Below are positions 45,301 through 51,360 of a DNA stretch of 64,000 nt, piece after piece. Source of the stretch: Nymphalis io (Eukaryota; Arthropoda; Insecta; Lepidoptera; Nymphalidae); assembly GCF_905147045.1 (NCBI RefSeq), contig NC_065897.1, positions 10,121,001-10,185,000 of the forward strand, written 5' to 3'. Every line of letters starts with the position of its first letter. Within the stretch, counting starts at the first letter, position 1. Made by a program: the position numbers and the translations under genes. The notes beneath the pieces were generated by a model that saw nothing but the letters and a program-made list of their open reading frames with translations, was not told the origin of the DNA and did not search any database.

Positions 45301-46103
45301 ATAGTTCCTTGGCGTTCGCTTTGATAATAAAATTCCTCAAATACTAAATAAATAGCATTGCCAATTAATATATTTAAATCACATGTAAAGAAAACTTTAA
45401 TTAATAAAGCTTATTACTTAAAAAATGTTGGGTTAGTATTTGTTGATTTCCATGCAGGATAAGTAATAATTTGATTGTTTTTAATTTTAACTTGATTGTC
45501 GAAAAAGAGTAACTAATGAGTTTCTTGCCGGTTCTTCTCGGTAAAATCTACATTTCGAACCGGTGGTAACTTTAAATGTATTTTAATCTTGTAAAATAAC
45601 GAATCAATATGCTCGCAAGAGCACAAAAAACTATGAAACTAAAATATTTGTCAAGAAGCTATAAAGCTTTGCCTGCTCATTGCCAGTGCGCACATAAACT
45701 GTGAAACTCACCTTTGGTCCCTTACTAAAACGCAAAACACAAAAATAAATACCAGTCAAACGATCGAGAAGAGCATACTGAATGACAGAAAATGAAGAAT
45801 AAAAAACAGAACAAGCGAAATGCACACAAAAGTTGATGATTCTAATAAACGAAACGCGGGAGACAGGTTCGAAGGCGAGAAGATGATATAAAAGCAACAG
45901 CTGGGTAAATATGGACCAGGAGAGAACTAAAAAAAGAATGGAAAGGAATATTAAAATATAGTATAGATAATTAGAATAAACTTACGAGAATCCTGTTAGT
46001 GCGTTCAAAAGGGTTGTTTTACCGGCACCAGAAGGACCCATAATGGCCGTTAACTGTCCCGATTTGAAGTGGCCGGAGACATTCGTTAAGATGTTTTTTT
46101 TTT
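19777..46103 (-). CDS. ABC transporter subfamily G half-transporter (ABCG1/ABCG4-like), 5' incomplete
   Basis: Minus-strand exons: 46103-45986, 41875-41662, 30506-30361, 26038-25915, 25614-25500, 25407-25187, 24272-24104, 23610-23510, 23186-23031, 20542-20334, 19918-19777. All are GT-AG, all phases agree, and there are no internal stops. They give about 571 residues ending in TAG. The nucleotide-binding domain has Walker A GPSGAGKT, Q-loop CYILQDD, signature NLSGGQRKRLS, Walker B VIFLDEPT and H-loop TIHQPP. Six membrane helices follow. The NBD-then-TMD order defines subfamily G, and the C-terminal CHMRYPKEIIKEMGF resembles the ABCG1/ABCG4 group, which exports sterols and other lipids as dimers. 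The exact substrate is not readable from sequence. The first coding exon(s), about 40-100 residues before KKNILTNVSG, were not found. Confidence 0.93.
20334..20542 (-). CDS. ABCG exon, helix 5 and external loop
   Basis: NGTFFGAITSCAMIVFAGFL, then PVMQYLSFLSFLKYVYEALA and APLECPESQLYCHM. The Cys residues of the loop before the last helix are kept. Confidence 0.94.
20633..20943 (+). repeat. SINE family A, near full length
   Basis: The plus copy runs from AAGCCGAGATGGCC (A-box region) through GGTTCAAACCCGG (B box) to a GTTACGGTACGGTTACGG tail. It lies in the ABCG intron between helix 5 and helix 4 exons. Confidence 0.92.
20944..22634. other. ABCG intron stretch, little recognised
   Basis: AT-rich. 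A short piece at 21345-21400 (AGCTGTGTCCGCGGCTTCACCCGCG) belongs to the same widespread repeat as 17505-17672. Nothing else is clear. Confidence 0.5.
22635..22785 (+). repeat. SINE family A, 3'-truncated
   Basis: The tRNA-like head (AGCCAAGATGGCCCAGTGG, GGTTCAAGCCCGGG) and about 150 bases of body; the tail part is missing. It is intronic in the ABCG gene. Confidence 0.88.
23031..23186 (-). CDS. ABCG exon, helices 3-4
   Basis: ISFSIVYSAPSYVLSGQPTE, then FGMFVLVLANVTLLADAIGN. 52 codons, phase 0 at both ends. Confidence 0.93.
23510..23610 (-). CDS. ABCG exon, loop and start of helix 3
   Basis: PDELPVLKKESFNNWYKLRT, then YYAASLVTSIPLQ. The PVLKKE segment matches the FPxExPVxxKE-type loop of the family. 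Confidence 0.93.
23665..23890 (-). repeat. Family B repeat, strongly diverged
   Basis: TTTTTTATATGGGACC, GGTAAATGGTAATC, ATAGACATAGGAG and AACACAGCAATACAAAGTA follow family B order, with many changes. Confidence 0.5.
24104..24272 (-). CDS. ABCG exon, membrane helices 1-2
   Basis: VTHLKILLHIALGILMGLFY (helix 1), then NLGYLIISASYLCYTSIMPG (helix 2). The intron upstream carries a long TA microsatellite about 35 bases from the acceptor. Confidence 0.93.
24309..24375. repeat. TA microsatellite in ABCG intron
   Basis: About 66 bases of alternating TA. It lies close to the acceptor of the exon ending at 24272. Confidence 0.97.
25187..25407 (-). CDS. ABCG exon, linker and first coupling region
   Basis: LEIANGEYGKFNDFLAAKIY, an intervening linker, then YKFNVLFKRCLIQQYRDW, the amphipathic connecting helix before the first membrane helix. 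It is 92 bases from the previous exon. Confidence 0.93.
25500..25614 (-). CDS. ABCG exon, end of nucleotide-binding domain
   Basis: VYILAEGRCIYDGPSEDTVP, then LGLQCPKYHNPADY, the conserved YHNPADY motif of subfamily G. The donor is GTGAGT. Confidence 0.94.
25663..25858 (-). repeat. SINE family A, old diverged copy
   Basis: GGCTAAAGCCTCCTCTCC, AGCTTATTCCACCATTCTGC, ACACATGCAGGTATCCTCACG and a final CTCGGCC keep family A order. It lies in the short intron between 25614 and 25915. Confidence 0.75.
25915..26038 (-). CDS. ABCG exon with D-loop and H-loop
   Basis: It completes TTGLDS (D-loop), then LKELALSGRTVVFTIHQPP with the switch histidine. It ends at a GTAAGT donor. Confidence 0.94.
26620..28375 (-). 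mobile_element. RTE-clade LINE with the RT core deleted
   Basis: Minus-strand element with an (ATG)n tail at 26625-26641. At the 5' side, 28197-27787 encodes the endonuclease start (ALATYNTRTLRTDKIIELEE). 27780-27343 gives its end (KTKNEIDFILSTRR, SDHRLVRGSLN). The RT palm is absent. 27289-26642 then gives the C-terminal region (YGSETWSLTMGLIRRLKVTQ, WQWAGHIARR, RRSVGRPPTRWTDDLERFPG, AFVQQW). It lies in the ABCG intron between 26038 and 30361. Confidence 0.85.
28937..29226 (-). repeat. Family B poly(A) repeat, near full length
   Basis: A minus-strand copy with a tail of Ts on the plus strand at 28937 and its 5' end at CCACCAGTA near 29226. Well preserved. Confidence 0.92.
29265..29410 (-). 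repeat. Widespread insect repeat with AAATTTGGTATG landmark
   Basis: AATGCGAAGTTACTCTGTC, ACGGTTAAACCACTGAACCG and TTGATGAAATTTGGTATG form the common lepidopteran repeat end, in the opposite orientation to 17505-17672. Confidence 0.65.
29411..30360. other. ABCG intron stretch, nothing recognised
   Basis: AT-rich sequence with no clear repeat or coding segment seen. Confidence 0.5.
30361..30506 (-). CDS. ABCG exon with signature motif and Walker B
   Basis: ICDVLETLGLTGTENTRCC, then NLSGGQRKRLSIAVELIDNP and VIFLDEPT. It holds the ABC signature and the catalytic Glu after Walker B. The donor is GTTAGT. It is separated from the upstream exon by an 11-kb intron. Confidence 0.94.
30930..31055 (-). 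repeat. Family B repeat, degraded partial copy
   Basis: TTGGTGACCACAGGTCATAG, AATGCACCACCAACCATG and ATGTCATGTCCCTTTTG follow family B. It ends near the 3' end of the inverted LINE copy. Confidence 0.7.
31087..32665 (-). mobile_element. Jockey/Daphne-like LINE, minus copy, internally deleted (left half of inverted pair)
   Basis: The tail of Ts at 31087-31095 is its 3' end. The frame 32849-31197 is open for 550 codons. After an antisense lead it reads MAQQNRNKGRT and NIRGLHTNLNAVHHHLETAR (endonuclease start). It then jumps near 32285 straight into RT at KAFDRVWHRSLLSKLPAYG, so the endonuclease end and RT fingers are missing. The thumb and C-terminus are complete (CYADDSTVHGG, LCLLYKTQVRSCVEYCSHLW, KWNSLPAHVFPSSYNPGSFK). 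One Gly-to-Glu change is seen in motif B (GVPQESVLSP). Confidence 0.87.
32680..34679 (+). mobile_element. Jockey/Daphne-like LINE, plus copy, 5'-truncated (right half of inverted pair)
   Basis: It runs from the RT N-terminal extension near 32700 to a poly(A) tail at 34667-34679. Its last ~1.2 kb is an inverted near-copy of 31087-32285. The upstream endonuclease is missing. It sits in the 11-kb ABCG intron. The clade is inferred from RT sequence style and not certain. Confidence 0.87.
32700..34565 (+). CDS. LINE reverse transcriptase ORF, open but with catalytic Asp changed
   Basis: The frame is open from 32274 to 34565, but its first ~140 codons are antisense to the neighbouring inverted copy. 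LINE coding starts near 32700 (ENSKSCRKAYTRADAQRIVQ). Landmarks are SGPDGIPAIVLKKCAAELSP, VQAVPKKGDRSDPANYRPIA, NDRQYGFRPKRSTGDLL, motif A as SLNISKAFDRVWH, NAGVPQGSVLSPTLF and CYADDS. In motif A the first Asp (normally LDISKAFD) is Asn, codon 33456-33458, which should abolish polymerase activity. The rest is unusually intact, so the copy is young. Confidence 0.87.
   Translation, partial: SNENSKSCRKAYTRADAQRIVQIGHDLVSHPRGSRSFWRLTKSVQNNFCQPSLPPLRNPDGSLAHSPQEQADLLAKLFADNSVIDDCSALPPTIPSCGHTMPDIKIRQSDVRAELQSLDIRKASGPDGIPAIVLKKCAAELSPVLTRLFQLSLSSGCVPEAWRRANVQAVPKKGDRSDPANYRPIAITSVLCKVMERILNNQLIHYLEDHCLINDRQYGFRPKRSTGDLLAYVTHLWGEAIDKHGESLAVSLNISKAFDRVWHRSLLSKLPAYGLPAQLCTWIASFLHKRSLRVLVDGCASQFYVVNAGVPQGSVLSPTLFLLHINDMLSLGNIHCYADDSTVHGGYHGRAVAGQAETEERRENLVIELDRTLELIAKWGSDNLVEFNAKKTQVCALTAKKSPFYPHPSLCGTPLMIQSKIAMLGMDVRCDLSPRDYIEAIIKTASRKLGVLNKVRRFFTPQQLCLLYKTQVRSCVEYCSHLWDGSAKYLMDALDRLQRRAVRIIGDVKVTNTLEPLQMRREIAALSAFYRLYHGECSEELFSLIPASPFLLKSTRAGSRCHRLTVTSIPSRTKKFGNSFLCRTTKKWNSLPAHVFPSSYNPGSFKRGVKRHLAGRQGGDG
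34680..35140. repeat. GC-rich block, unclassified repeat-like sequence
   Basis: About 460 bases of G+C-rich DNA directly after the LINE poly(A) tail, ending with TACCACCAGAAAAACAGG. Several frames are open for 70-160 codons, as expected from composition, and none resembles a known domain. It may be part of another LINE or a co-inserted repeat. Confidence 0.45.
35183..35400 (+). repeat. tRNA-derived SINE family C, head and body
   Basis: CTTCGTTGGTCTAGTGGTTAG forms the A-box part and AATTTCGAATTCC a decayed B box. The body keeps GGTCCCAATTAGACTATAAGAG. It is the same family as 53725-54085 and 36990-37250. Confidence 0.7.
35915..36095 (+). repeat. GC-rich interspersed repeat (family E), copy 2
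   Basis: A T-run, CTCGCTGG, GGAACTCGCACGCGCCG, CCCAAAAACCAGCG, CACTCCGTCTC and TACCGTGACGCC, co-linear with 10529-10712. It is moderately diverged. Confidence 0.68.
36245..36835 (-). pseudogene. RTE-like LINE RT C-terminal fragment
   Basis: A minus frame of about 155 codons (36801-36334) preceded in frame by VDNFKYLGSV. It reads RIKTAWIKWKLLSGVLCDHR, KVYKTVVRKTMIYGAECWTI, then LRWYGHILKRND and PRGRGRPPANWWSNI. This is the thumb and C-terminus of an RTE-type element, more diverged than the family at 26620. It is 5' truncated and intronic. Confidence 0.82.
36990..37250 (+). repeat. SINE family C, 3' part
   Basis: ATGCCTCGGACGTATCG, ATTATGAGTTTGAGGGAATAG, TGTGCACTATGTAGTTGGC and GACGTGGCCGATTTG follow the 3' half of family C. 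Confidence 0.6.
37251..38523. other. ABCG intron stretch, nothing recognised
   Basis: AT-rich sequence without a clear repeat or coding region. Confidence 0.5.
38524..38635 (-). pseudogene. 5S rRNA-derived sequence (pseudogene or 5S-type SINE head)
   Basis: The minus strand reads like 5S rRNA across its whole length: CATACCACGTTGACTACACC, GGTTCTTGTCCGAACACCG, AAGCAACGTCGGGCGAG (internal A box), CTTGGATGGGTGACCGC (C box) and GGGAACACCGCGTGCC. A few bases are deleted before AAGCAACG and about five inserted before TACTTGG. A single copy with indels in an intron suggests a retropseudogene or a 5S-derived SINE, not a working gene. Confidence 0.85.
38785..38890 (+). repeat. Fragment of a common lepidopteran A-tailed repeat
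   Basis: GTCCATGGGCATTAAAGTAA, CCATCCGGTGAGCCAACTGCCCGTTT and a terminal ATAAAAAAA match a frequent insect A-tailed repeat known to me by its CCATCCGGTGAG landmark. Confidence 0.5.
39735..39910 (-). repeat. Family B repeat, strongly degraded
   Basis: GGTAAGTGGTCACC, CACTGGCACTGTTAGAAAT and GAACCGGAACACCGAGTA keep the family order. Confidence 0.5.
40107..40937 (+). repeat. Unclassified ~0.8 kb interspersed repeat (family F), copy 1
   Basis: Co-linear with 59078-59814 over its whole length. Shared blocks are GTGATTTCAA, TTTGAAACGGCTAAAA, GTCAATTTCTGAATCG, GTGTCCAGATT, TCTGATTGTTTTGA, TTGTGGCTTTAGG and TTCACGTGTAAGTCAT. No coding potential was seen. It lies in the 11-kb ABCG intron. Confidence 0.7.
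41285..41580 (-). pseudogene. Jockey-like LINE C-terminal fragment
   Basis: An open minus frame reads FSIERLDKRDLSIIDGPTFI, AKLWNTLPESVFPDMYNVGV and FKLTVNRFFWFQTCYILNR. This is the terminal domain of Jockey/CR1-type LINE ORF2. It ends about 80 bases from the ABCG exon at 41662. Confidence 0.8.
41662..41875 (-). CDS. ABCG exon with Q-loop
   Basis: 214 bases. VAGVKGKIRAGDSICELGNE, then KKSCYILQDDRLNPLFTVGE and LMKFAADLKLG. The Q-loop glutamine is intact. Borders are TTCCAG and GTAAGT. Confidence 0.93.
42190..42490 (-). pseudogene. Jockey-like LINE C-terminal fragment
   Basis: The minus frame 42484-42233 reads NTRYPNKLYMPPCKTALCSN, then DRMIVKTYNRLPSDIKYL and FRKKLHD-like ending, the C-terminus of a CR1/Jockey-type ORF2. 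It is a different family from 41285-41580. Confidence 0.8.
42709..42985 (+). repeat. SINE with tRNA-Glu-like head (family D)
   Basis: GAGCCGGTTGGCGTGGTTGG (A-box part), CTTGCCTTTCACGCCGAAG (anticodon-arm-like) and GGGTTCGATTACC (B box) form a tRNA-like head of about 70 bases. A body of about 200 bases follows, with an AT-repeat tail. The same head occurs at 55765-55830. Confidence 0.78.
42986..44665. other. ABCG intron stretch, nothing recognised
   Basis: AT-rich, with no repeat or coding segment I could support. Confidence 0.5.
44668..44962 (-). repeat. Family B poly(A) repeat, near full length
   Basis: Minus-strand copy with T-run at 44672 and CTACCACCAGTAAA at 44962. Well preserved. Confidence 0.92.
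45030..45610 (+). pseudogene. LINE C-terminus and 3' UTR, decayed
   Basis: KRANRAIYNLRVETPFEIF-like codons at 45045-45105, then SSFLG-type and RFDNKIPQI at 45295-45345 in shifting frames, match the end of a Jockey/CR1-type ORF2. GAGTTTCTTGCCGGTTCTTCTCGG at 45520 is a common lepidopteran LINE 3' end landmark. Confidence 0.6.
45986..46103 (-). CDS. ABCG exon with Walker A
   Basis: KKNILTNVSGHFKSGQLTAI, then MGPSGAGKTTLLNALTGF. The acceptor is GTTTCAG and the donor GTAAGT; it ends in phase 2. It starts with two bases of a split codon, so at least one coding exon lies upstream. Confidence 0.94.
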
Positions 46104-46183
46104 CTGAAACACAAATTAACGTTTTGTTTTATGAAATATCGAATAAAATCAACTTTATACTTTTATAATTATATTATTTTATA

Positions 46184-46233
46184 ACATACTTACATAAAAA
46201 TAAATACAAATATATATTTTTATGTAAGTATGT
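46184..46233. repeat. Perfect 19-bp inverted repeat next to ABCG exon
   Basis: ACATACTTACATAAAAATA at 46184-46202 and its exact reverse complement at 46215-46233, with a 12-base loop. The first arm recurs again in direct orientation at 46234-46248. Confidence 0.9.
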
Positions 46234-46719
46234 ACTTACATAAAAATCAAGACTCGTCTTGTTTAAAAATGTCATGGATTATGTTTAAAATTTTGAATAA
46301 AATAATAATAAATATTTACTGCTTGCTTTTTTAATAATAATAATGTTTAATTTAATAATGTTTTCGCAAATGAGTAGGTCCTATAAGGTTTCATTCCATT
46401 CATTTTTAAAACAAACAATGACTGTTTTTGTAATCACTAAAATATTTTGGTCAAAGTCAAATCGGTTAAAAAAATTATAAATTTCAATTAGCTTAACTAA
46501 CTTTTGTAAACTATATAAAACGTGAGAAGAGGTTCAAAGTACTGTAAAGAGCAGTGACTTGTGTTAATATTATTATTACATTTTTTTTTAAAAGACTTTT
46601 TGCTGTTGACCCAAGTGGCCTCGACAGCGTCACCGGGCGGGACTCTTTCTTTGTTTCTTGGAATATGATACTAAGCAACTTCTAACAAGTGCAATGAAAC
46701 GAACTAGTGTTCGCTCAGT

Positions 46720-47009
46720 ACAGTAACAGTAATAGCCTGTTAATGTCCCACTGCTGGGCTAAGGCCTCCTCTCCCTTTTTTTGAGGAGAAGGTTTGGAGC
46801 TTATTCCACCACGCTGCTCCAATACGTGTTGGTAGAATACACTTGTGGCATAATTTACACATGCAGGTTTCCTCACGATGTTTTCCTTCACCGTCAAGCA
46901 CGAGATGAATTATAAACACAAATTAAGCACATGAAAATTCAGTGGTCCATGCCCGGGTTTGAACCCACGGTTAAGATTCACGCGTTCTAACCACTAGGCC
47001 ATCTCGGCT
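46720..47009 (-). repeat. SINE family A with 10-bp target duplication
   Basis: A complete minus copy from tail (AACAGTAATAGCCTG) to head (CATCTCGGCT). TTCGCTCAGT occurs at 46710-46719 and 47010-47019 on either side. Confidence 0.94.
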
Positions 47010-47881
47010 TTCGCTCAGTGGTCGACCATAATTGTTGTAGAAAATTAAAAAATATATTAGCATTTTTTTCTATTCTTATTTCCAATTTTTTTTATTGCAA
47101 GAAAACTCGACAGTAACCACAAAAAAAAAACAATATCGATTGAAAAACGAGAATAAGGCACTAAACTGTTTTGCCTCTGCATATTTATATATATTTTTTC
47201 ATTTTACGCAAAAAATGTTAATCCAATTGTTAATTAATTTAATTATTATTTTAGTTTATAGTTTCAGGACGGCAATAGGCTAAATAGTAAATTATATCCG
47301 CAGTACGAGCGTTAATTAGTTGGCGAATGGACCTAATGGTAATAACGCATTGATTAAAAAATAGCGCGGAATTAAATCGTTATTTTACCTGAACGAATTT
47401 ACTTAGCTGTCTGTTAGCTGGGCACGTCGTAAACGACATTATACTATGTTTTCTGTGTATTACGTCGTAACATTTGACGAGTTTTAATGGGATGTGTGTT
47501 AGATAGAGCTGTTACCACACATTTATATTGTTAGTAGTCAGATTATGATATGTGTCGGTCGGAATAGAACAGCTGCTTAGGTATAGCTGTAGTTAAAAAT
47601 TACATAAAATATTGTAATGAATCAGTTTTTTGCCTTATATTACGTAAAAATATATATAATAACTGACGCATTTCTTGGATATAAAAGTAACATATTTTTG
47701 TTTCATTGTAATTGTAGACATATGTGGATGATGGTGTTATGTCGCATTTGTAAACTTTTTTAATTTGTTACATCAATGAACATTTTAAGTCACTATACAT
47801 ATCGTAATAATGTAAGAGCCAACTCTCACATTATAATACTGTAAGAGCTATAAATGTAATGGATAAATGGCCTATGTATAC

Positions 47882-48201
47882 CGTACCGTAACAGCCTGTT
47901 AATGTCCCACTGCTGGGCTAAAGGCTTCCTCTCCTCTTTTTGGGGAGAAGGTTTGGAGCTTATTCCACCACGCTGCTCCAATGCGGGTTGGTAGAATACA
48001 CATGTGGCAGAATTTCAGTGAAATTAGACACATGTACATGCAGGTTTCCTCACGATGTTTTCCTTCACCGTAAAGCACGAGATGAATTATAATCACAAAT
48101 TAAGCACATGAAATTTCAGTGGTGCTTGCCCGGGTTTGAATCCACGATTATCGGTTAAGATTCACGCGTCCTTACCACTGGGCCATCTCGGCTTCTTGTA
48201 T
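47882..48201 (-). repeat. SINE family A with 12-bp target duplication
   Basis: A complete minus copy. GCCTATGTATAC flanks it at 47870-47881 and 48202-48213. Both tRNA-like boxes are kept. Confidence 0.95.
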
Positions 48202-48213
48202 GCCTATGTATAC

Positions 48214-49023
48214 GAATGCCTTTGTATACGAATAAGTAATCAACTTGAAAAAATATATAAAACTGTCAATTATAAAATCACCTTTTTTTCATAATACCTT
48301 CTGCCTCTTATATCTAAATAAATATTTCATAATCCCTTGTAAATGGAATTAGTTCATTGCAATAAAATAATAGATGGTACTGAATTATACAAATTGAAAC
48401 TAAATTGTAAATATTTGCATTTAGAACAATTGTTTGTTAATTGGCATAAAATAAATACAGCTGTTGTATAAATAATATTATAAAACAAAGTATTTAATAG
48501 GTAAACTACTTATAAAAAATAAGATCAAATAGAATTTCAAAACGATCTAATGCAAAATAAAATATTTCTGATTTTATTTTATGATTCATAATTCTAAATT
48601 GTTTAAAAAAACAATGATAAAAAAAAAACAAATAATTTAAACGAAGCGTGTCGTGACGTACGTGACAGGTCAAGATTACATTTTCGATAGGTATTGTGAT
48701 ATATATTTTTGTTCTAACATAATATAACATTATGGCTTATATAGTTTTAATTATAAAAAACTATATATTTCATTTTACTAACGTTTTAATTACTCTTAAG
48801 TTCAAGAGTAATGAAACCGTTAGTAAAATAATTTCAACTATTTCTTGTTTCTACGACAGCTTGTATTCAGTATTGTGTATTCTACTTTGTTTCGTAAATA
48901 GCGTTCAAGGTGTATAGGTCGCACTATAAAAATATTTAGGTACTTTAAAATCTTTGTGTCTAGCAACGTACTATTTGTTTTGATAATGTTAGCTATAAAT
49001 ATGTGCAATTAATGTCCATTGAA
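48214..49023. other. AT-rich stretch with one hairpin
   Basis: No gene or repeat family was recognised. It contains a 26-bp near-perfect hairpin at 48772-48829. Confidence 0.5.
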
Positions 49024-49027
49024 ACTG

Positions 49028-49520
49028 CGTTTACTTGGTGGTAGTGCTTTGTACAAGCCCGCTTGAGTAAGTGGTTTACTGGTGGTAGGGCTTTGTGCAA
49101 GCTCGTCTGGGTAGGTACCACCCACTCATCAGATATTCTACCGCAAAACAGCAATACTTGATATTGTTGTGTTCCGGTTTGAAGAGTGAGTGAGCCAGTG
49201 TAATTACAGGCACAAGGGACATAAAATCTTAGTTCCCAAGGTTGGTGGCGCATTGGCTATAAGCGATGGTTGACATTTCTTACAACGCCAATGTCTAAGG
49301 GCGTTTGGTGACCACTTACCATCAGGTGGCCCATATGCTCGTCCACCTTCCTATTCTATAAAAAAAAAAAGTGGTTAGGTACGATCTAGTGGATCATACC
49401 TAACTACCTCACATATTCTACCGCCAAACAGTAATACGCAATATGGTTGTGTTCCGGCTTAAAGAATCGACATAACAAATGCCATCCAGTTTGTAAGGTG
49501 CCACAAAACAAAGCCATCAA
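49028..49520 (+). repeat. Old family B copy split by a younger family B copy
   Basis: The older repeat occupies 49028-49076 and 49371-49520. The younger, well-preserved copy at 49077-49370 is inserted between. AAGTGGTT is present at 49069-49076 and 49369-49376. Confidence 0.88.
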
Positions 49521-49784
49521 CGACGATGGTAGGTTTCAAACAGGCATTAAGTGCTTATAATATTATTTCAAATGAAATAAAAACAAAGTGCATAATCTCG
49601 CAACTTGTTTTATTTTCATATAAAAATCGAAAGACACTTTTTATACTTTAATTACTTATTTCATTTAGCATTAGATATTTCTTATATTTTATTGGCTATC
49701 AATAATGAATAAATCATCAATCAATTATTTATTTTTCAACTCTATAAAATTAATATTTAAACAAAATATTTAATTCAGTAACAG

Positions 49785-50090
49785 TACAGTAACAGCCTGT
49801 TAATGTCCCACTGCTGGGCTAAGGCCTCTTCTCCCTTTTTGAGGAGAAGGTTTAGAGCTTATTCCACCACGCCGCTCCAATGCGGTTTGGTAGAATATAC
49901 ATGTGACATAATTTCAATGAAATTAGACACATGCAGGTTTCCTCACGATGTTTTCCTTCACCGTCAAGCACGAGATAAATTATAATCACAAATTAAGCAC
50001 ATGAAAATTCAGTGGTGCTTACCGGGTTTGAACCACCGATCATCGGTTAAGATTCACGCGTTCTAATCACTAGGCCATCTCGGCTTATCG
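49785..50090 (-). repeat. SINE family A, near full length
   Basis: A minus copy from AACAGCCTGTTAATG to CATCTCGGCTTA. I could not assign an adjacent target duplication. Confidence 0.93.
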
Positions 50091-51110
50091 TTAAATTTAT
50101 TTAATTCGTTGACGACCAATTATCATCATACAGTTTTTAGAGACCTTCAAATTGTTTATATAACGTTATATGTGTTACCGTATTCGGGGCGTACGCTTGA
50201 ATAGCGCGCTGCTATGGTGACAATAAACTAAATCTCAAAACTTATATATTGTCACATACGTTGTCCACTCTGAAACTATAATCTAAAATAGAAAATAAAT
50301 TATAGATTTATAATGTATTTTAGATTATACAAACTACACGTGTGTCCGTCCTAAATCTATATGTGTTTGTTCCTATGCAAAGGTTCCATATCAATAAATT
50401 TAATTTTATTGATGTGGAAGCAATGGATATTATCAATAATTTTATTGCGGACAAATCAAACAATCAAATATCATCTCTCTATAATATTAGTACCACTGTG
50501 TCTCATTACACGGTAATTAATTAACCTGTACTGAATGACGTTCCTATTTACAAATTTATCCCTAATTTAAATGCATACTAGCTACGCTTACCTGCTTCAC
50601 TCGAATAGAATAAGTGCCTAAATGAAACGTTTATTATTATCGTAGTACATATTATGAATTTATTGGTTTACGCGGCCCACACCAGTAAATTCGGCTTGAT
50701 TTTTTCCGACATATTTAACAATCGTCGTCATATTTCAGATAATTTACACAAAACCGTAATGAATTATACGCCAAACCTTTTTTCATGAACCACTTCGTCC
50801 ATTGATAATACCGACGGATAGTCGCGAAAGGGGTTTTTTCAAAACATAGTCGTCATCTTTTTTTGTAAAAATTATAACTATAATAATCTAATAATTAAAA
50901 AAAATAACATTCATTTTAATATCAGTCGCTCGGTCATTGAAAGATAAAGCTTCAAGCAAAAACATTTCAATATAACTACAGTTATATTGAAATATTAGCT
51001 ACAGTTGTTTTCCTTATATAAATAAATAAAGAGCAACTGAATGTATTAATATTAATTTAAAGAGCATGCTTAAAATTGTATAAGTTCGTAATTTTAACGT
51101 ATGTCCTGAT
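50091..51110. other. AT-rich stretch, nothing recognised
   Basis: No coding or repeat feature could be supported. Confidence 0.5.
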
Positions 51111-51112
51111 TG

Positions 51113-51360
51113 TATTCACCACTCACTCATCAGATATTCTACCACAAAACAGCAGTACTTGGTATTGTTGTTTTCCGGTTCAGTGTAATTACAGGCACAA
51201 GTTATATCTTAGTACCCAACGGTGGTGGTGCATTGGCGATGTAAGCGCATATGATAAGTGGGTGGTATCCACCCAGACGGGCTTGCACAAAGCCTACCAC
51301 CAGGTAAAGATCACTACTACCAGGTACAAAGTCGTGGTGGGCTTTGTACCTGGTGACTAA
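51113..51360. repeat. Family B repeat with inverted end, plus 13-bp hairpin
   Basis: Bases 51113-51248 follow family B in plus orientation. From about 51250 to 51303 the same family runs in minus orientation (GGGTGGTATCCACCCAGACG, CTTGCACAAAGCCTACCACCAG). Beyond it ACCAGGTACAAAG (51319-51331) is exactly inverted at 51342-51354. Confidence 0.8.
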
